Part shown: one piece after another, positions 6,714 to 10,369 of the stretch
Numbering within the stretch: the stretch's first letter is position 1
How the letters are laid out: each line of letters opens with the position of its first letter
From: Neisseriales bacterium
Lineage (GTDB): Bacteria; Pseudomonadota; Gammaproteobacteria; Burkholderiales; UBA11063
Direction: 5' to 3'
Assembly: GCA_003538525.1 (NCBI GenBank)
Contig: DPRZ01000241.1
Coordinates: forward strand, 1 to 10,369
DNA length: 10,369 bases
Position numbers and translations under genes: made by a program
The notes under the pieces: model-generated
The model's database searches: none
Told to the model about the DNA's origin: nothing
The model's input: the letters and a program-made list of their open reading frames with translations, nothing else

Positions 6714-6718
6714 AAGGA
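6714..6718 (+). promoter_or_regulatory. Ribosome binding site of the Nudix gene
   Basis: AAGGA stands 7 nt before the ATG at 6726 and fixes that start. It lies only 14 nt after the end of the RNase P RNA. Confidence 0.7.
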
Positions 6719-6725
6719 TCACAAC

Positions 6726-7286
6726 ATGTCCGATCAACACCTTATCGAAAAACCTCTTACCTCAAGCAGCATTTTCAAGGGTAACTTTATCCACGTTTAT
6801 CGGGATACGGTTGAATTACCCAATGGACACAGCGCCGAACGTGAATATATTAAGCATCCTGGTGCAGTTGCAGTACTCGCCATTGACAATGAAAACAATA
6901 TCATTATGGAACGCCAATTTCGCCACCCAGTTAATAAAATAGTCTATGAAATTCCAGCAGGGAAAATTGATCCTAATGAAGACGAATTAACCTGTGGTAG
7001 ACGCGAATTAGTTGAAGAAACTGGCTACGTTGCACAAGATTGGACCTTGCTTGGCGAATGTTTACCTTGTATTGGCTACTCAAGTGAACGAATTGTCTAT
7101 TTTTTAGCTGAAAACCTCAGTTTCACCGCCGTGAATTTAGATGAAGGTGAATTTGTTGAGGTAATTAAACAGCCACTGGATGAAGTTTTTGAGCTCGCCT
7201 TTGAGGGCAAAATTGAAGATAGTAAATCACTGGCTGGGTTAATGCTATTATATGGGCACTTACGCAAACGCAATTCAATAGCTTAA
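6726..7286 (+). CDS. nudF: Nudix hydrolase, probable ADP-ribose pyrophosphatase
   Basis: This cytoplasmic enzyme probably hydrolyses ADP-ribose to AMP and ribose 5-phosphate. The Nudix box GX5EX7REUXEEXGU is perfect, running from Gly79 to Tyr101 with Glu85, Arg93, Glu94, Glu97 and Glu98 as the magnesium-binding and catalytic set. The N-terminal strand domain (about 13-45), the phrase MERQFRHPVN (61-70) and EIPAGKID (75-82) are typical of the ADP-ribose pyrophosphatase branch. So is Pro114, about 14 residues after the box, within LPCIGYSSERI (113-123). The length of 186 matches the short NudF type, as in Bacillus. It follows rnpB by about 25 nt and precedes comEC by 32 nt, suggesting a shared transcript. 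Other Nudix substrates such as GDP-mannose are less likely but not excluded. Confidence 0.92.
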   Translation: MSDQHLIEKPLTSSSIFKGNFIHVYRDTVELPNGHSAEREYIKHPGAVAVLAIDNENNIIMERQFRHPVNKIVYEIPAGKIDPNEDELTCGRRELVEETGYVAQDWTLLGECLPCIGYSSERIVYFLAENLSFTAVNLDEGEFVEVIKQPLDEVFELAFEGKIEDSKSLAGLMLLYGHLRKRNSIA

Positions 7287-7318
7287 TTCAAATCACACTC
7301 CGTTATCCGAGTTAAATC

Positions 7319-9412
7319 ATGTTAAGTTATTTAGCACTTGCTAGCGGAATAATGTTAGCGCAAATTTGGCAACTCCCAAATCTTATTGCGGGGTTACTCG
7401 TAATTTTTAGCCTACTGGCTGCTGGCTATTTGCGCTACAAAACTAATTTTCATGCGCAAGCAAAACTCCACTGGTTGTTGGCACTAAGTTTATTGATTCT
7501 TGGCTTTAGTTATGCAAGCCTCAAAATAAATTGGCGTCTCCAGCAGCTCATTCAACAACCAATTAGCCAATTAACTCTCCAAGGCTACCTCACTACGCCA
7601 GCCACACTCAAAGACAACAATTATTATCAAGCCGAATTCTCAATTACTCGTGGCGCTCTCAGCGGACAAAAAATCTTACTTTATTATCCAGCTCAAGAAC
7701 AACTCAACGCAGGTAGGATTTATCAATTTAGCGCTAATTTACAACCTTTAAATTTGGTAACTAATTTTGCAGCCTTTGATTATGGACAATACCTGATTGC
7801 ACAGGATATTAGCGCATCGGCCTTTATGCAGGGTTCTGCCGAATTAATAAAAACCAGCTACGCACCAAGCGCACAAATCAATCGCCTACGTGTAAATTTA
7901 ATTAATTATTTAGAGCAAACTCTTATCGGGCAAAAATATGCAGGAATGGCAATCGCATTAGTAACTGGCTATCAACAATTCATTCCTAGTACCCAATGGA
8001 GTATCTTCAAAAATAGCGGGATTATTCACATTGTCAGCATCTCAGGTTTACATATTACCTTAGTTGCCATGCTGGCCGTCTTTATCCTGAGTTTAATTTT
8101 ACGCTACGTGTTACCACCGAGTAAAATCCCTCAACAAATCATTTTAGCCTGGCTAGGTGTCTGCGTTGCATTGGCATATTCTTTACTGGCTGGCTTTAGT
8201 ATTCCCACCCAACGCACTTTTTATTTATTATTGCTCATGGCTTATCTCATTACTCGCCGACGGTACATTCCACTATTAAATAAATTAAGTATTACACTGA
8301 GTATTATCTTAATTCTCGATCCATTTGCTTGTCGTAACATTGGTTTCTGGTTTTCCTTTAGCTTAGTTGCCACCATTTTTGCCATGCAAAGTGCTTACCA
8401 ACAACATAGTTCCAAAGTACTCTTCTGGTTGAAATTACAACTGGCAATGTTGTTGGTTAGTTTACCCTTAACTTTATTCTTATTTAGCAGCTATCCATTA
8501 ATCGCGAGCGTCGCCAATTTATGGGCAATCCCCATTTTAGGTAATCTGTTAACTCCGTTAATTCTAGTCAGCAGCCTAAGTCATTGGAGTTGGCTAATTC
8601 AATTTAGCGTTCAATTACTCAATTATGCAATGCTCCCAATTGAATATTTGGCAACAATTTCACCCTATCGCCAAGCCCAACCCGATTTAATTACGCTTTT
8701 AATCGCCTATCTTGGCGTAATTTTAATCTTGTTGCCCAACGCACTTAAAGGCAAAAACTATTTAGGTTTAATCATGTTTTGCGCTCTATTTATGGTTGTA
8801 CCAAGCCAACGTCCAAACTATGGCGAGACACAAATAATTGCCTTTAGCAGCCCCAAAGCTGGTTTTACACTTTTACAAACGCAGAACCATAATTTATTGA
8901 TAATCCTAAGTCGTGACCCACAGCAGCTCGCTAAACAATTAGAATATACGCTCTTACCCTATTTACAGATGCAACATATTAGTCAAATTGATTATTTATT
9001 AACTAACCAAGCTGAATCAAGCAGTGCTACGCTACTGCAGAATCAAGGTATTACCCTACTAAATCAGACTTTGCCAGAGACCATTAACCTTGATGGCGTA
9101 AATTTGCACTGGAGCCAAGATCATGAACAACTGGCTTTAATTAGTCAAGGTCATGCAGAGACTAGCTATATTGGCACAGGCTATCAACCGTTTAATGAAA
9201 CTCACTGGGATAATGTCGTAATTGGTTTAGCTTTAGCTAAACTGGATTGGTTATTTAGCGCACAGGTTAATAATCTACTGATTAATTATGCCAAAGATGA
9301 TCGAGCAACTAAAGCATTATTAGACAATATTAATTTGCCAGCCACGCAGAGTTATGATTTGATTGAACGTGGCAGTCAAAAAATTAAACACACCACCGTG
9401 GTCGAAGGATAA
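7319..9412 (+). CDS. comEC: ComEC/Rec2 family DNA-uptake channel with degenerate C-terminal nuclease domain
   Basis: ComEC forms the inner-membrane channel through which single-stranded DNA enters during natural transformation. Here 697 residues show two or three N-terminal helices (about 1-68), a DUF4131 region predicted to be OB-fold (about 80-175), and the Competence transmembrane domain (about 195-475). That domain carries HIVSISGLHITLVA (237-250), LLAGFSIPTQRT (289-300) and a conserved DPFACRNIGFWFSFSLV (334-350). From about residue 500 the chain resembles the metallo-beta-lactamase domain. However, the usual DVGQG start reads FSSPKAG (509-515), and the place of the HxDxDH motif reads NQAESS (563-568), so none of the metal ligands remains. 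This domain is probably inactive. The start ATG has no strong ribosome site. The reading frame is intact, so the gene is not a pseudogene. Confidence 0.93.
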   Translation: MLSYLALASGIMLAQIWQLPNLIAGLLVIFSLLAAGYLRYKTNFHAQAKLHWLLALSLLILGFSYASLKINWRLQQLIQQPISQLTLQGYLTTPATLKDNNYYQAEFSITRGALSGQKILLYYPAQEQLNAGRIYQFSANLQPLNLVTNFAAFDYGQYLIAQDISASAFMQGSAELIKTSYAPSAQINRLRVNLINYLEQTLIGQKYAGMAIALVTGYQQFIPSTQWSIFKNSGIIHIVSISGLHITLVAMLAVFILSLILRYVLPPSKIPQQIILAWLGVCVALAYSLLAGFSIPTQRTFYLLLLMAYLITRRRYIPLLNKLSITLSIILILDPFACRNIGFWFSFSLVATIFAMQSAYQQHSSKVLFWLKLQLAMLLVSLPLTLFLFSSYPLIASVANLWAIPILGNLLTPLILVSSLSHWSWLIQFSVQLLNYAMLPIEYLATISPYRQAQPDLITLLIAYLGVILILLPNALKGKNYLGLIMFCALFMVVPSQRPNYGETQIIAFSSPKAGFTLLQTQNHNLLIILSRDPQQLAKQLEYTLLPYLQMQHISQIDYLLTNQAESSSATLLQNQGITLLNQTLPETINLDGVNLHWSQDHEQLALISQGHAETSYIGTGYQPFNETHWDNVVIGLALAKLDWLFSAQVNNLLINYAKDDRATKALLDNINLPATQSYDLIERGSQKIKHTTVVEG

Positions 9413-9422
9413 ATAGACTAAT

Positions 9423-10217
9423 TTAGCCTATTGCGCTAGCACCAGAAAAAATTAACTGATAAAATAATACAACGATATTAATTAAAATAATTGTCATAAA
9501 AAATGGGCGAACTAATTTAGAACCTTTCAGAATAACCATTTGTGCCCCAGTATAGCCACCCACAAATTGCCCGCAAGCCATAACTAAGCCAATTAAAATA
9601 TTCACCTTGCCAAACCAGAGAAAGATAATGAGAGAAAAGATATTACTCTTTAAATTCAAAACCTTAGCATAACCAGAGGCATTTAAAAATGTGTAGCCCA
9701 AGAAAAACACGATTGCCATAATCCAAAAATTACCTACCCCAGGTCCGAAAAATGCATCATAAAAGCCCAACAAAAAACCAAAAATAGAAAAAAAGGTTAA
9801 TTCACCCATGCGTTTTCTACCCTCATGCACACCAAGTTTGGGATTAATCAGATTAAAGACAAAGACCCCTAACATTAAAATGGGTACTAAATAGCGCATA
9901 AAATCATTCGATACGTAATTCGCCGTAACAGCACCCAAACAAGCTCCAATAAACCCCATTACCAAACCACGTGAGACTGTTTTGAAGTTAATTAATCCAT
10001 CTTTATAGTATTTAAATACCGCCATGCTCGTGCCAATTGAACTTTGTAGCTTATTCGTGCCTAATACCATTGAAATCGGCATCCCAGTAAATGTTAAAGC
10101 TGGCAGACTAATTAGACCACCACCACCAGCCACAGCATCGACAAAGCCTGCTAAAAACCCCATGATGACTAAAAAAGTATAAAGTATCGCTTGATGATGT
10201 TCAAAAAAAGCATGCAT
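9423..10217 (-). CDS. TSUP (TauE/SafE, DUF81) family membrane permease
   Basis: The family exports or imports sulfur oxyanions and organosulfonates; the substrate here is unknown. I chose the ATG at 10217 (264 aa) over an in-frame TTG at 10244 (273 aa). The ATG has a modest GTGGA nine bases upstream, and the likely -10 box at 10268-10263 would leave the TTG only about 12 nt of leader. About eight hydrophobic helices are seen. Two family repeats are clear: GFLAGFVDAVAGGGGLISLP (residues 20-39 from the ATG) followed by LGTNKLQSSIGTS (52-64), and in the second half GFLLGFYDAFFGPGVGNF (147-164) with NLKSN (188-192). The overall form is like E. coli YfcA. It converges on comEC with a gap of 10 nt and no terminator. 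Confidence 0.9.
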   Translation of the reverse strand: MHAFFEHHQAILYTFLVIMGFLAGFVDAVAGGGGLISLPALTFTGMPISMVLGTNKLQSSIGTSMAVFKYYKDGLINFKTVSRGLVMGFIGACLGAVTANYVSNDFMRYLVPILMLGVFVFNLINPKLGVHEGRKRMGELTFFSIFGFLLGFYDAFFGPGVGNFWIMAIVFFLGYTFLNASGYAKVLNLKSNIFSLIIFLWFGKVNILIGLVMACGQFVGGYTGAQMVILKGSKLVRPFFMTIILINIVVLFYQLIFSGASAIG

Positions 10218-10262
10218 AAATTTATTCCACAAGAGTATATTCAAATTAAAGAAACAAGCGGA

Positions 10263-10268
10263 ATTATA
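10263..10268 (-). promoter_or_regulatory. Probable -10 box of the TSUP gene
   Basis: The minus strand reads TATAAT here, which would start transcription near 10256 and give a leader of roughly 39 nt to the ATG at 10217. No good -35 hexamer lies at the expected distance, so an activator or a weak promoter is possible. Confidence 0.5.
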
Positions 10269-10329
10269 CTATACATTTCATCTAAGTTATTAATCGTGGT
10301 TTGGCGCAAAATTAATTTAACAACAAATT

Positions 10330-10369
10330 ATGAACATAACCTTAAACCATCACAAATACACAACTCTCA
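10330..10369 (+). CDS. Possible start of a further plus-strand gene (cut by window end)
   Basis: An ATG at 10330 opens a frame that runs to the end of the window for 13 codons (beginning MNITLNHHKY) without a stop. There is no clear ribosome site before it, and so short an open stretch could be chance. It is noted only because the divergent position next to the TSUP promoter is where a neighbouring gene would begin. The product cannot be identified. Confidence 0.15.
   Translation, partial: MNITLNHHKYTTL

Noticed and set aside
436..9260. TTTAGCG recurring seven times on the plus strand (e.g. 436, 3158, 5842, 6043, 7737, 8603, 9254), considered as a DNA-uptake-type sequence given comEC
   Set aside because: All seven are in the same codon phase as TTT AGC Gnn (Phe-Ser-Ala/Val), so codon preference explains them. 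A real uptake motif should also occur between genes and in other phases. A genome-wide count of 7- to 10-mers would decide.
7319..9412. comEC considered as a decaying pseudogene because of its lost nuclease motif
   Set aside because: The frame is intact over 697 codons, the transmembrane Competence motifs are well kept, and ComEC variants without an active MBL domain are known.

Overview
The window is about 10.4 kb of gene-dense, AT-rich bacterial chromosome (well under 45% GC by eye). Gene content points to a Gram-negative proteobacterium: a Lol lipoprotein-sorting ABC transporter, a glutamine synthetase with the adenylylation tyrosine, a ProP-like MHS-family transporter, a YihY-family inner-membrane protein and a type A RNase P RNA. 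A 73-residue protein next to lolC looks, from memory, like a small betaproteobacterial family, so an AT-rich beta- or gammaproteobacterium is my best guess. I cannot name the species.

Layout. Bases 1-804 hold the C-terminal 57% of glnA, closed by a strong hairpin terminator. A leader rich in inverted repeats (849-961) precedes a four-gene plus-strand cluster at 962-3932: a secreted NlpC/P60 peptidoglycan hydrolase, the 73-aa protein, the Lol permease and lolD. Gaps in this cluster are 2 nt or negative, so it reads as one cell-envelope operon. A bidirectional terminator separates it from a convergent minus-strand MFS transporter (3959-5227). A divergent promoter region (5228-5367) then leads into yihY. 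yihY is followed directly by the rnpB promoter and rnpB (6336-6700), with no obvious terminator before a Nudix ADP-ribose pyrophosphatase gene and comEC. comEC converges on a minus-strand TSUP (TauE/SafE) permease. The last 125 bases carry that gene's promoter and perhaps the first codons of another plus-strand gene.

How the genes fit together. The Lol pair would extract lipoproteins from the inner membrane for transfer to LolA. A single permease with a LolC-type hook suggests the LolD2F2 architecture rather than LolCDE. The NlpC/P60 enzyme upstream would trim or cleave peptidoglycan, so the operon may couple wall remodelling with lipoprotein export. ComEC would form the inner-membrane DNA channel, but its C-terminal metallo-beta-lactamase domain has lost every recognisable metal ligand. 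No phage, transposon, CRISPR or defence island is visible. The main points of interest are a probable ATT start codon for yihY, the degenerate ComEC nuclease domain, the envelope operon with its uncharacterised small protein, and the structured leader ahead of it.
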